DNA of 64,000 bases from the NCBI RefSeq assembly GCF_921293095.1, contig NC_060247.1, positions 112,425,111 to 112,489,110 on the forward strand, read 5' to 3'. Of the stretch, positions 12,521 through 22,775 are shown in pieces. Both the position numbers and the translations under genes were made by a program. The notes beneath the pieces were generated by a model, which saw nothing but the letters and a program-made list of their open reading frames with translations, was not told the origin of the DNA and made no database searches. The first letter of the stretch is position 1; every line of letters begins with the position of its first letter. The DNA comes from Ischnura elegans (lineage: Eukaryota; Arthropoda; Insecta; Odonata; Coenagrionidae).

Positions 12521-13279
12521 CTTTCAGGCTCTGCAAGAACTGCGAAAGCTAATTGAATTTGTATGCGATTTGAGAGTAAAAATTTATTCTAAAGCAGAAA
12601 ACTATGAAGCCACACCGAGAATCATTATACTTGCGCTCTCTCTCAGTTCAAACGCCAGTTCACAACATGTCTGTTACATTCTTATTGAAGGAGATTGAGG
12701 GAAAATCTTGTAAGTGTGGAAGGGACTACCCTTTGTCAGTGGCACCTAAAACGAAACAGCAATTTCAAGGATTGGAAGAGACAGATAAAGACACGCTCGA
12801 AATGAACGGAAATCACGAAGCACTCATCGTCAAAGCACATTTAATAGAGCAACGACAATCCATATGGAAACAAACCTATGTGTTTCTTTACACACATTAA
12901 TAAAATGCGAACCAGCATTATAGGAAACAGATGTCGGATATCGCTCTGAGTGACCGAAACCGCGGTCGGTAATTATTAAAGTAGCATGGAATTATAATTC
13001 CTGTTTAAATATAAAATTAGCAATAGATTTAATTAATCACCTAACAAAAATTATCCCAATGGCTCTAACACGTTTATGAAACATTGACTCGGAAAATATT
13101 GGTCTCCATCCATCATCTTCAACTAATCGAAAACTGCGGAACACAATGTATTGAAATTGAGTAGTGATTTCTTAGCTGCTTCGATGTCATTTCCGGAGAA
13201 TTCTTGTCCATTCCAAATTATACTCGTGTATCGAATTTTGGAGTAGCAACGATTCCGAAGAATGATGAAGATTTTGAGA
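12521..13279. other. No recognisable gene
   Basis: A 98-codon open frame at 12604-12900 (+) has no recognisable domain and no splice or regulatory support. Confidence 0.4.
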
Positions 13280-13605
13280 TGAATTGATCGACAGAGTAAG
13301 TAATGAGGAAATTTTAAGAGGAGTGAGAGAAAAAAGAAGTATTCTAAGAACCTCAAGAAGAAGAAGAAGGAATGGCTTAGTTGGCCACATGATGAGACAT
13401 GATGGCCTGATGAAAACTATCGTTCGAAAGATAAGTGGAAGAGAAGAAGGTCAAGGGACGGCCCCGAACGAGTCATATAGGATAGGTTATAAAGGATTTA
13501 AAAGGGATTAAATACGTCACTATGAGAAGGCTAGGGGATACGAGAGAGGAATGAAGAGCTGCATCAAAATAATATAAGATTTGTTGACTTATGATGATGA
13601 TTGAA
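13280..13605 (+). pseudogene. RTE-like reverse transcriptase C-terminal fragment
   Basis: Frame reads IDRVSNEEILRGVREKRSIL, then NGLVGHMMRHDGLMKTIV and a GREEGQG basic stretch. This is the W.D.VSNEEVL..V.E.RSLL ... GH..RH.GL..T.. end of RTE-like ORFs. It finishes with an ATGATGATG simple tail. A 5'-truncated dead copy. Confidence 0.75.
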
Positions 13606-14105
13606 TTTTTTTTAAACACAGGTGAAAATCTCTTTTTTTTAATACTGTGACACTACGCGTTCCTAAACTTTCGCAATAAATCTCCCGTGAACCCAAAATC
13701 GACCAAACCCTGAGGTTAATTTTCGCGCATATTTCACCACGTCCCGCGACAATGTTTACTACGAACTCCGCCAGACACTAAAAAGAAACACAGGTAAAAA
13801 AACTCACGAAACATTTTAAAAAAAGATTAATACGACCTTGCGCGCTTCTAAAATTCCACAATAAATTTCTCGCGAATCCAAAATCGACCAAACCCTTACA
13901 GCCCCTGTTACCAAACCCTTGTTAGCTAAGTTTTCGCGAAAATTTATCCACGGTCCGCGATAATTGTTCCTGTGATATCCGCCATTGACGCTTAGGTTTC
14001 TGCAACCTCACGCTAAACGCTCCTCACGAACAATTTGTCGTAAATATTTTTTCCTTATTCCTGGCTTTTACTGGTGAATTTTCACATAAGTAATGCCGAC
14101 TTCCT
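13606..14105. other. No recognisable gene
   Basis: Contains a loose duplication: 13670-13745 and 13850-13945 share CCAAAATCGACCAAACCCT and nearby cgcgaa/ttcgcg blocks, spaced about 190 bp apart. Confidence 0.5.
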
Positions 14106-14375
14106 ATATCTAGTGGGGCTGACGCGGGTTGCCATGAGAACCATAGTAAAGCTTAAAATTATAAAGATTATATATGAGAAACTTGGGAAGATGAAGGAAA
14201 AACTTAATCGGCCTTATCATGAAATGCGATGACCTGAATAAAACAATTGTCGAAGCACAGGTGGAAGGGAAGAACGCCTGAGGCAGATTACAGTATAGAC
14301 TAGGTACAGAGGTAGACTAGATGCAGGTGATGAAGGATACATATCTAGTGGGGCTGACGCGGGTTGCCATGAGAA
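14106..14375 (+). mobile_element. 200-bp RTE-derived insertion flanked by a 35-bp direct repeat
   Basis: A 35-bp sequence beginning ATATCTAGTGGGGCTGACGC is present identically at 14106-14140 and 14341-14375. Between them, 14141-14340 is an RTE-type 3' piece (LIGLIMKC... frame; same left boundary as the copy at 12065). The simplest reading is target-primed insertion that duplicated 35 bp of target. Perfect identity implies a recent event. Confidence 0.75.
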
Positions 14376-14640
14376 TGCAGGGAGGGCAGGCGGGGAGCAG
14401 CACATACCTGTAGGGTGGGTGGTTGCTGGAGAGATGCGGTGGCGATCACAGATGAGACGAGAGTGTGGAGATTGATGCAGAAGAGGGCGCAGCGGGATGC
14501 TGCGAATCGAAAAGGGGCGCACGCGCATTGCACGCGGGGGAGGAGGGGAGGGGTGAAGGGGAGAGGCTGACTAATTGCCCCCCACTCCTCCCCAAGAGAT
14601 GATAAAATGGACGATGGAGGATCGAAGCGAACACGCACAT
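14376..14640 (-). promoter_or_regulatory. GC-rich island, possible untranslated first exon on the minus strand
   Basis: High GC in an AT-rich neighbourhood. On the minus strand a good splice donor, CCACCCACCCTACAG|GTATGT, has its exon end at 14408. All three minus frames are largely open over it, which is composition-driven. No protein is recognised, and the upstream (higher-coordinate) side shows no clear initiator. Could equally be part of a transposon, since the RTE insert at 14141-14340 landed just beside it. Confidence 0.25.
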
Positions 14641-14742
14641 ATCCATGAGGAACATATACGACAAGAATAGCAGCCGTGGAAACGACGGAGCGAGGCTTCT
14701 AACGAGAGGACGGGCGATAACATAGAATTTACAGTAATTCAT

Positions 14743-15696
14743 TAAAGTTGAGTCATGCTTTTTCGTACCATCTAAACGTGTGCCTCGACTGACTTTACTC
14801 GGCCGAATTTAATTATTAATAGTAAATTAATATATTATAACATGATATCATATCCCCATGGATGTATTAAAAATACCTCAATGGGTAAAGTTTTGTAGAT
14901 TTATTTCTCCATTTCCAAGGCTTGAACGAAAATGCGATGATATTTATTGATACGAACAATGTACAAATTATATTATTGTCAATAAAAATTAATACACACT
15001 CTAAATAATTTCGGCATGGAGTTTTAGAGCGGATAATGCCTATATCAGGCCTACAAATTCAGATCTCTAAGTTAGCTTATCTCCGTCACATCATGGTACT
15101 TAACAACATCACAATCAACTCTTTGAAACATTCACGCCAAAAGTGGGTGAATGCGCAGGACACATGTTGTTACGTTAAAAAGTTACATTGTAGAGTATAT
15201 TTGATAATTTACATTTTGGGAATTATGAGCACTTATTTTAAGTCATTGTATCTCAATGACAATATTGTCTTCGAAGAGTGAAAATTACATGAATTTCATT
15301 TTGAAAATTTTCTCGCATTTTCACTCGAGCCTTTAAAATGGAAAAGCTAATTCACAAAATAACAGGTCTATTCATTAAAAAAATATATTAACTTAGTGGT
15401 CGAGAAGTACACCGACAGGAGACATATTAGTAAGTTGTAGCATCCCGTACATATCAATGGATGATGTTTGATCTACTTTTTCCAGTCTGCATCACTATGA
15501 CACCGGTCTCTTTTGAGGAAACTCTTAATTAATTCTCGGAAAGGATTTTTGGAATTCGAGAGAATGCTTTTCGGGATGGTTTTGCAAGGGGTGAAGCAAG
15601 ACTGCTGATGAATGTGTTTTTCCGATGAGAAGATTTTTAAAAAATTAAATGCTGCTTGAAAACAATTTCCACTATTTCCCCTATTCCCAAATGTTT
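14743..15696. other. No recognisable gene
   Basis: AT-rich. 15120-15270 and 16230-16350 share scattered words (TGGGTGAATGCGCAGGA / TGGACAAATGCGCAGGA; TGTATCTC.ATGACA), so a diverged repeat of unknown type is present twice. Confidence 0.45.
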
Positions 15697-15760
15697 GATC
15701 AACCCCTACAAAACACCCTAAAGTAGGCTCGTAAGGTATTATGTACATGTATGTGAATCA
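15697..15760 (+). mobile_element. Terminal fragment of the dispersed retroelement family
   Basis: GATCAACCCCTACAAAACACC, then GTATTATGTACATGTATGTG: a diverged copy of the hairpin and tail seen at 16975-17095. Confidence 0.45.
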
Positions 15761-16974
15761 AGCCACGCCCATAGAGAAACAAAACCAATCAAAACTCTTG
15801 TTAATCGCAAGAGTATTTTAACATACGTGAGCAAGTAAGGCAGAAAATATTTTATTTATGTTTATTAATAGATGATAAATGTAAATATGGAGTAAGAAAA
15901 TAAAATATTACTTGCACATGAGTTAATTTAAACTAGGCAAAGAAGCTCCTGCATTTTATAGACTACAATTTTATATTGCCTTGGCTACGTGAGACGTACC
16001 TACATATCTGAATTCTCGTGCAAAAATATAACATATAAATAATAAATTCAAGACGGTAAAGCAAAACAAACTCTTGATAACTAATTTCGTTTTTGAAGGT
16101 GCTAAATTAGCTGTTTTCTGCGATTTTCAGCTTAAAGATCATTGAATAAAGTCCAAGAACCGATTTTGAACCCGTTTTATTGCAAAATCAAAACCGGTAC
16201 TGCAATACTTTTACACAAATAGTGGACAAATGCGCAGGATTTATGCGAGTAAATTGAAAAGCTACATATTTAAATATTGTATCGGGTTTTTCACATTTTG
16301 TGCATTATGAATACTTCTTTTAAGCAATTGTATCTCCATGACATAATCTCACTCACAGAATAAAATAAATTTGATTTAGAAAATAGATAACCGTCACAAG
16401 ATCATTTTTGCGTCACTTCTGCTAGCAGAAAGAGACATATTTGTATGTGTTCGGCTACTATCACCAATACTTTCAACGTTCTATCATCACAATTTTCAAG
16501 AAATTCTGAGTTTGTCTTCCAAGTCAAGTTGTTTTTTTCAATTCACAAGATACCTTCAGCATATTTCCGTAAAATACTCGTGGGATCTTTCCCCTAACCC
16601 GTCGCCTCATACTCCTCCGTTTTGAAGGTCCAAACTAAAAATAAACGTTGAATTAGCATACATCAGCTGATATCCAAGCCTAAATCTTGGTTATCAATAA
16701 TCATGATGGCCGCAATTTTGTCCATCGGGATCATTTGCGCTTCTCATAAAATTTTCAAACTTCTTCCTGTTCTAGTTCGTCACAGTATAGGGGCTGTATA
16801 ACAGATAGATTTAGGATGTCGTTTTTCCGCGATTGATAAGAGAATATAACGGCAGTGTTGGGACTTAGAAATAGGTCAGTTGACTGATAGTGTAGCTTAC
16901 TAACTCATATATTATTTTATGTTTTGCTTGTTTTATCTTCATAGGCAGATTTCCTTTAGAAGTAGGGTATAGTT
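15761..16974. other. No recognisable gene
   Basis: AT-rich. Contains the partner of the diverged repeat noted for 15120-15270. Confidence 0.45.
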
Positions 16975-17095
16975 GATTATGTGCCATATACATGTGCGGT
17001 GTGCATGTGGAGCTCTTCTAGCATGCTGGTGATTGATCACCCCCTGCCAAACACCCTAGAGGTGACTCGCAGGGTTTTATGTAGATGTGGATGTA
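16975..17095 (+). mobile_element. 3' end of the dispersed retroelement family
   Basis: GGTGATTGATCACCCCCTGCC, then ACCCTAGAGGTGACTCGCAGGG and a TATGTAGATGTGGATGTAGG tail: the best-preserved example of the hairpin and simple tail. Confidence 0.6.
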
Positions 17096-17385
17096 GGAGT
17101 CTGCAGCAGGGCACAGGAAAGAAGGGAAGTCGCAGTTTGCAGCCTCACCAATCACACGTTTTTCCTCTTCCATTCCCCGCTCCCTGACCCATTACGGATA
17201 ATCCTCAACAAACCCTCCAAACAACGTTATCTACGAATTCAGTCCCGACTATATTGCAGTGCAATGAAACATCTAATTTGTTTTTAATGTATTCATTGGA
17301 ATTTGCAAACGTTTCTTTACTTTACAGTTACATGTTTTTGTGTCCAGCCGATGACGGCGTCATCGTCATCCTGAATCAACAAATC

Positions 17386-17619
17386 TAAAGGCGGATTTAC
17401 ACGGGGCTCGTACTTGCACAATCTGATTTGTGTACGAAGGCGCAGTCAAAATTGCGTCGCGTATGAAGCGGTGAATTGCTAGAACACATGCGAGAACGCG
17501 TGGACTTGAGATGTCAAAATAGCCCCTGTTCAAATTTCGTTCGCGCAATTCCACACCATTTTATAAATCAATGCAGTTCTAGCATGCGCAATTCCGTGCC
17601 CCGTGTAAAACGGCCTTAG
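17386..17619. mobile_element. PIF/Harbinger-like MITE
   Basis: Termini AGGCGGATTTACACGGGG and, read inwards from the right, AGGCCGTTTTACACGGGG, flanked by TAA and TAG trinucleotides. A 3-bp TWA duplication and a G-rich end followed by TTTACACG resemble PIF/Harbinger MITEs. No coding capacity. Confidence 0.5.
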
Positions 17620-17689
17620 GATTGGTTTGACGCAGCTCTCCATTCCAGTCTCTTTTCCATGTTCTTCTATTTCACATGATTAATAATAT

Positions 17690-18300
17690 GTTGTAACTTC
17701 AGACTTTTTTTGTCCCAAATCCTCTTTATTTTCTTAAAGATACTGTTCCTTTTAACGTACTACTTCGAGCAACTTTCCTTTTTTTCCCTCTCCTCACCAA
17801 TCACCCCCCTCTTCCCAATCTTCTATTCCAATACAGCATTAACATCAATAATTATATATCAAACGTTACACAGCCCTATTCAACTCATACGAGGCCATAC
17901 ATTGCCCTTCTTCCCTGCCACTTGTGCGATTTTTTTCATCAGGCCATCGTGTCTCACAATGTGGCCAGCTAAGCTGTCCCGTCTTCTCCTTAAGGTTTTT
18001 GGAAGACTTCTCTGTTCTCCCACTCTTCGAAGTACTACCTAATTACTTACTCAGTCCATCCATTTTATTCTCCATCATTCTCCCGTAGCACCGTATTTCG
18101 AATAATTACACTATTGTCTTCCCTGCAGCAGTCAATGTTCAAACCTCGCTCTCATAGAGAAACATGCTCATGTGTCGCATATTATGAATTATTTCCTTAC
18201 TTCTAAGCTTATATTTTCAGCTGTAAGAAGATTCTACTTTTTCTAGAATGTCCTTTTCGCACGTGCGATTCTGCCGGCTATTTCATTCTCGATTCGACCG
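17690..18300 (-). pseudogene. RTE-like C-terminal region and 3' UTR
   Basis: The minus strand reads VVLRRVGEQRSLPKTLRRRR, then DSLAGHIVRHDGLMKKIAQV, with stops and frame breaks. The 3' UTR part (17690-17860) is paralogous to 31283-31322 plus 31693-31860. The longest RTE remnant in the window, still 5'-truncated. Confidence 0.75.
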
Positions 18301-19164
18301 AAAATCTCTGCTCTTTATCAAAGTGAGGGGGGAGCACAATCTAATCAGAGAGAAAAACCTTCGAATTCAAAGTTTTCCCATATCGATTTCAATCGGTAAG
18401 CGGTTTCTCGATAAATAAATAAATAGTGTCACTCGCTCGAACGACTTAATGCATGTCATTGTTTTTCCATCGATATGTTCTTTTGTCCTTACAGCATTTT
18501 CTCTGCATTTTTCTTTTCCTTCATCATATTAATTTTAAGCAGCTTTATTACATTTACTGCACCTATTTTTAAGAGGTATTTATTCATAGTAACTAATTTG
18601 GATTGTTCAAACCTTTCAAGGATATACGTACAACATTTATTTCTAACCTTTGACAAAATTTGGCTGTCTATATGAGTTTATTAGTGATTTGGTTTCGGGT
18701 TGGTGATGTCGGCGTTGGCCGCTTGGTAGAAGCTCACAGCATCTGCATGAATGTGCACGCATTGATTTTGTAATTATTTGTGAGTTTTTTATGGCCAGCA
18801 TAGCAGCATACTGATAATAAGAAACATAACAAGTTTGCAAACTATAACCAGTAACTATAGATAGAACACAAAAAAAATAAATAGAAAGCTGAACTCAACA
18901 AGTAATAAATAACAGTTATTTATAAAAATGCCAAAATAATCATAGGGTTGAGATATGCATGCACCCAATCAATATCAAGCCAATAACGTAAGAAGTTCAC
19001 CCTTGTACACATGACGGCATTAATTCCGAAAAAGTTAATGTGCGATGCTGCATCTCCACCAAGACGAAATAGTCTTTAAAAACCATTGTTTTAAGTATAG
19101 ATGACAGGTTGGTATTTTCTGGTAAAGGTTGTCCTGGAATGAGTTCCTGCAGATATCTTGATGT
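18301..19164. other. No recognisable gene
   Basis: AT-rich, no family signatures. Confidence 0.45.
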
Positions 19165-19242
19165 CAACCTTCCATAGGTGATTGATCATTCCCGCCAACC
19201 ATCCTAGAGGTGGTTCGCAGGGTATTATTCTGATGTAGACAT
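19165..19242 (+). mobile_element. Terminal fragment of the dispersed retroelement family
   Basis: GGTGATTGATCATTCCCGCC, then CCTAGAGGTGGTTCGCAGGG and a short GATGTAGA tail. It directly precedes the GC-rich island at 19310. Confidence 0.55.
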
Positions 19243-19309
19243 CGTGATTGCAGCTGCTGTAGCGTGCACATTATCATCACCATCATCATCGCTTAGGCAT
19301 TCCTTGCGA

Positions 19310-19520
19310 AAATCACGCTCGTTCTCGGCCGCGCATCCGCTTGCTTCATCGACTGGAGGCCACGCCCCCCCGACGCGGCTCCACCAATGAGAGCGCGTCC
19401 CTCCCCTCCTCGGATGCTGCGTTTGGGCGTGGCGCCAGGGAAAGGGTTCGGGGGAAGGGGGGAGGCGCCCCTCGTCATAATATCCATCCGACGCGTCGCG
19501 ATCCACGACCATCTGTCGCT
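19310..19520. promoter_or_regulatory. GC-rich island with CCAAT and GC-box motifs
   Basis: CpG-rich block with a CCAATGAGAG motif (about 19382-19391) and GC/CACCC-type boxes (CCACGCCCCCC near 19360, GGGCGTGGC near 19426). A 158-codon minus-strand frame covers it, ending in Asp- and Ala-rich residues encoded by an ATC/ATG microsatellite; the frame looks composition-driven. Promoter function is inference only and no gene is attached. Confidence 0.3.
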
Positions 19521-20545
19521 GAATAAGGCCGATATACCCGAGTTTGAAGTATTGTGTATGTAACCATTGGGGGAATGAGGGGATGTATTTTTTAACGACA
19601 TTAAGATAATAAGATCTCTTATAATCGCTAATGAAAGATAATAAGAACTCTTCTAATTGGGTTCCTGCAATAGTAGATACATTTTCGTTCCGGTCCGCCA
19701 AAATTATTCATGCATTAATATATATTTACTATTATGGGTCATTGCATTGTGTAACTATGCCTTAATTTATACCCTAGAATAGTCAGTAAACTTACTGAAA
19801 TATTCGTTAAAAATATACCCCCTTCCAAAGCCTCAAAGAAATCGAAAACTTATTTTAAAATCTTGTCTGTATTTGATACATAAAAACTGCATCTGCTAAA
19901 AGTTGGATTTTAAGTACGAAAATGATAAATCATGCATTTTTAAGCATGTTATTTTTTTAAATTATTCCGAAACTCCCCGCTTCCCGGGGGGGGGGGTAGC
20001 CCCCACTAACCCTCCTCATCCCCCTCAAATCCCCCTCAAATCCCCCTCATACCCCCCAAAAGAATATTCCTAGTTATGCCAATGAAATACTCCATAGATT
20101 GCAATGAAAAGGGGATCGGTCCATGATAAAAACTACAAATGGTAATTTCAACACTTTAAAGCTCAACTACCGACCATGGTTTCAACATATTATGTCATTT
20201 TCAAGGTATTACAACAAGTGCTCTATCAGTATTTGTACCCAGAGCCTAGGTAGGAGGAGGGGGTATATGGAATTCACGTGAGGGTATTGGGAGGGGGAAC
20301 ACTTTGGGTGAGCAAATGATATAAGGCCGATAACAAGAAACGGACAACAAGTGGGGCGTGGGAGAATGTCAAGGTTTTGTCGTCATGGAGATGCTTAACT
20401 TTAACAAAGGTGAGTCAGTACAAAATAAAACATCAGTAGAAAGTAAATCTATTGGCAATTTCCAAATTTTCCATAAAATCTAATTTAACCCCTTTCTAAT
20501 GACAATGTAAAATATATATGTCAAAATTGCTAAAATGAAAAGGGG
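19521..20545. other. No recognisable gene; G-run and C-rich minisatellite
   Basis: 19984-20065 holds a run of G followed by repeats of TCCCCCTCAAA. 20166-20206 (minus) has a CTTGAAAATGAC...GTTGAAACC motif of the Penelope-terminal type discussed in the findings. Confidence 0.5.
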
Positions 20546-20877
20546 TTTGGGTTGGTGTGGAGGCTAGGGTGTTGGCTTGCCACACCGTGAGCTTGGATTC
20601 AAATCCCGATGGTTGCAGAGAATTTTCAGATACTGTCCTATCCCTGCTTGAGTGTTGTGTGGAAGACATTTCAAGCGCAACACTCCGTCCGTCGGATGGG
20701 ACGTTAAGCTGTGGTCCCCTTTGTCACCTTTCGTTAAGAGCAGGCCAATGATGACGCCGGGTTTCTCTCCACCCTTCCGTCCATACGCTTCCCTCATTGT
20801 GCAAATGACCTCAGCTGTCAATCGCCTCCTCCAAATACCATGCCGTACTCGCAATGAAATAAACTTGATAAAAAAGG
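20546..20877 (+). mobile_element. tRNA-derived SINE
   Basis: The head has an A-box-like GTGGAGGCTAGGGTGTTGG and a B-box-like GGATTCAAATCCC at normal tRNA spacing. The body (TCGGATGGGACGTTAAG ... CGGGTTTCTCTCCA ... CGCCTCCTCCAAATACC) is shared with 28655-28955. Ends in an A-rich tail. RNA polymerase III transcription is expected for the class but not shown here. Confidence 0.75.
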
Positions 20878-20904
20878 AAAATTATTTCTACGGACGATGG
20901 CAGA

Positions 20905-21200
20905 AGCCAAGAAATTGAAGTGGAAGTCGAAATGTGGTGTAACAGAAGAATGATGAAGATCAAAGTGATAGATCGTAGGTATGAGTAATATAGAAGTTAT
21001 AGGAAGGTAGGAGAGGAAATATGTTTTGTGACCACCTTGGGTAAAAGGCGATAAACTTTAATCGGCTATATCATGAGACACCAGGGTCTAATGAAATCTA
21101 TCGTCGCAGGACAGGAGGAATGAAAGAACGGCCGAGGTAGGCCATGGATAGGATACATAGAATAGGCGATTATGGCTGTAAAACAATAGACTTATGCGCG
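20905..21200 (+). pseudogene. RTE-like C-terminal fragment
   Basis: Frames read EMWCNRRMMKIKVIDR and, after breaks, TLIGYIMRHQGLMKSIVAG then KNGRGRPWIGYI: consecutive blocks of the RTE-like ORF end in the right order. Confidence 0.75.
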
Positions 21201-21316
21201 CGCTAATTTTTTTTACTTTGCAACACCAAGGTTTTTGGGATCGCTTCACGAAGTAAGCTATACAAATAAATCTGGAGGATAATAACTTCAATAGAGACGC
21301 ATGGTACTCCATCAGC

Positions 21317-21614
21317 CGGTGGCGCAGCGAGGGGGGGTTTTGGGGGATAAACCCCCCCCCCAGAGCTCGAGAAAATTTTAAGTTTAATCCATTTTACTTA
21401 TTTGGATTGATATTACTAATAGAATAGTGGAAGGATTAATAAAATATCCCTCAGAAAGCCGTAAAACTCACCATTTTGGACCATTTATCTTATAATTCCT
21501 CAATTTCTTAATATCGCACCTATCACTTATCCTGGTGGGTATTCCATACCCTCACACACCCCGGTATTAGTTGCACCTAAACCCCACCAGCCTTAACTCC
21601 TAGCTGCGCCCCTG
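21317..21614. mobile_element. hAT-like MITE
   Basis: Ends CGGTGGCGCAGCGAGG and, read inwards from the right, CAGGGGCGCAGCTAGG. Flanking 8-mers CCATCAGC (21309-21316) and CCAACAGC (21615-21622) match at 7 of 8. The left part contains runs of G and C around GGGGGATAAACCCCC. Related to the shorter copy at 22632-22767. It follows the RTE piece at 20905 by about 100 bp. Confidence 0.8.
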
Positions 21615-21728
21615 CCAACAGCAATACCTGGAAACACGTTCCACATAAGATATTAGAAGTTAAGGGAAGTGAAATGCACTGAAATTTAAAAAAATAAACT
21701 TTTCATCAATCGGAGAATAAAGAATTTG

Positions 21729-21852
21729 GGCTGATTAGGGTGATTAGAGATAAGTATTGATGAGCCCGTTACGTGAGCAAGGCTGCCACATAATCACCGC
21801 GCCGAAGGCGCGAATATTGGGCTGTACCGGTGAGTCAAAAACTCACCCCAAC
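21729..21852. repeat. Short inverted-repeat element
   Basis: GGGCTGATTAGGGTGA at the left and TCACCCCAACCAGCC at the right form imperfect inverted ends. The right end (GTACCGGTGAGTCAAAAACT) is the reverse complement of the block at 7106-7145, so the family occurs at least twice. Confidence 0.5.
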
Positions 21853-22623
21853 CAGCCAGTTGATGAATGCAATTAATAAATGGTGCATGTGTACCGTTGT
21901 CAGTATTATATTATGTTATTTGTGTGTAATAAAAAACTTAAATATAACAAATTGTAAACAAAAACACCTACTGTGTGTTGAATTCCAATTCTCTGTTATT
22001 TACTTTGCTTTTTTCCATTTATTTCTTTTAGTTCATTTTTTTCTTCCTTTTCCTAACAGGTGTGGTGGCCATTTCTATCCTTTTCTTATCTCTGAAAATG
22101 GCATAATATTTCGCTGCAGTCAATGCAAATGCAACGAGGAAATAGTGATTAAACTTTCGCAAAATCATAAGGTAATAGCCAGTAATAACGCATAATTAGA
22201 GGAAGAAGACATGCATGAGGGATGAGATGTTAGGTAAGGAAGAATTGACACTTAATATTAATATCTAAAACTACTAGACACCGACGATTCATTTTCCGAG
22301 AGATCATTAGCTTATTTTCTACTTTTTAGCGTATTTTATACTTTTTTGGGAAAAGCGTGTTTTTGAGAAAAAAATTATCATATTTTTATTTTCTACTTTT
22401 TAGTTTTGAATCATGTAATCGATTAAACCAGAGCTGTTAAATAAATTTCTGCCGAAACATTGTAACTGTCGCCATCTAGTGAGAAATTTTAAAACTATTT
22501 TTTCCAATGGAATTTTAGTTAATCAATTAGAGCTCAATGGAAGAAAATTTCAGTTGCCAGATTATTGAATAATGTATTGTCACTAAAAACAAGGAAGTGG
22601 GCTGGACTACAAGCTGATCCGTT
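21853..22623. other. No recognisable gene
   Basis: AT-rich. A 121-codon open frame at 21830-22195 (+) has no known motif. Confidence 0.4.
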
Positions 22624-22631
22624 AATGGGAA

Positions 22632-22767
22632 CAGTGGCGCTGCAAGGGGGGTTTTAGGCATAAACCCCCAGGCCCAGAGCTCAGAGAAATTTTAAAATTT
22701 AATCATTTTTCCTTCATTATAAATATTACTTATAGAATAGTGTAAGGGTTAGTAAACTGCGCACCTG
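22632..22767. mobile_element. Short hAT-like MITE, deletion derivative
   Basis: Starts CAGTGGCGCTGCAAGGGGGG and ends in TGCGCACCTG. The flanking 8-mers are both AATGGGAA (22624-22631 and 22768-22775), an exact duplication. The left 120 bp track the left half of the MITE at 21317-21614, including the G-rich block and AGAATAGTG, so the copy has lost the right half but kept a functional-looking terminus. Confidence 0.8.
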
Positions 22768-22775
22768 AATGGGAA

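Noticed and set aside
19225..19701. 158-codon minus-strand open frame as a gene
   Set aside because: Openness follows from GC-rich and ATC/ATG repeat composition; no domain, no splice signal and no family match.
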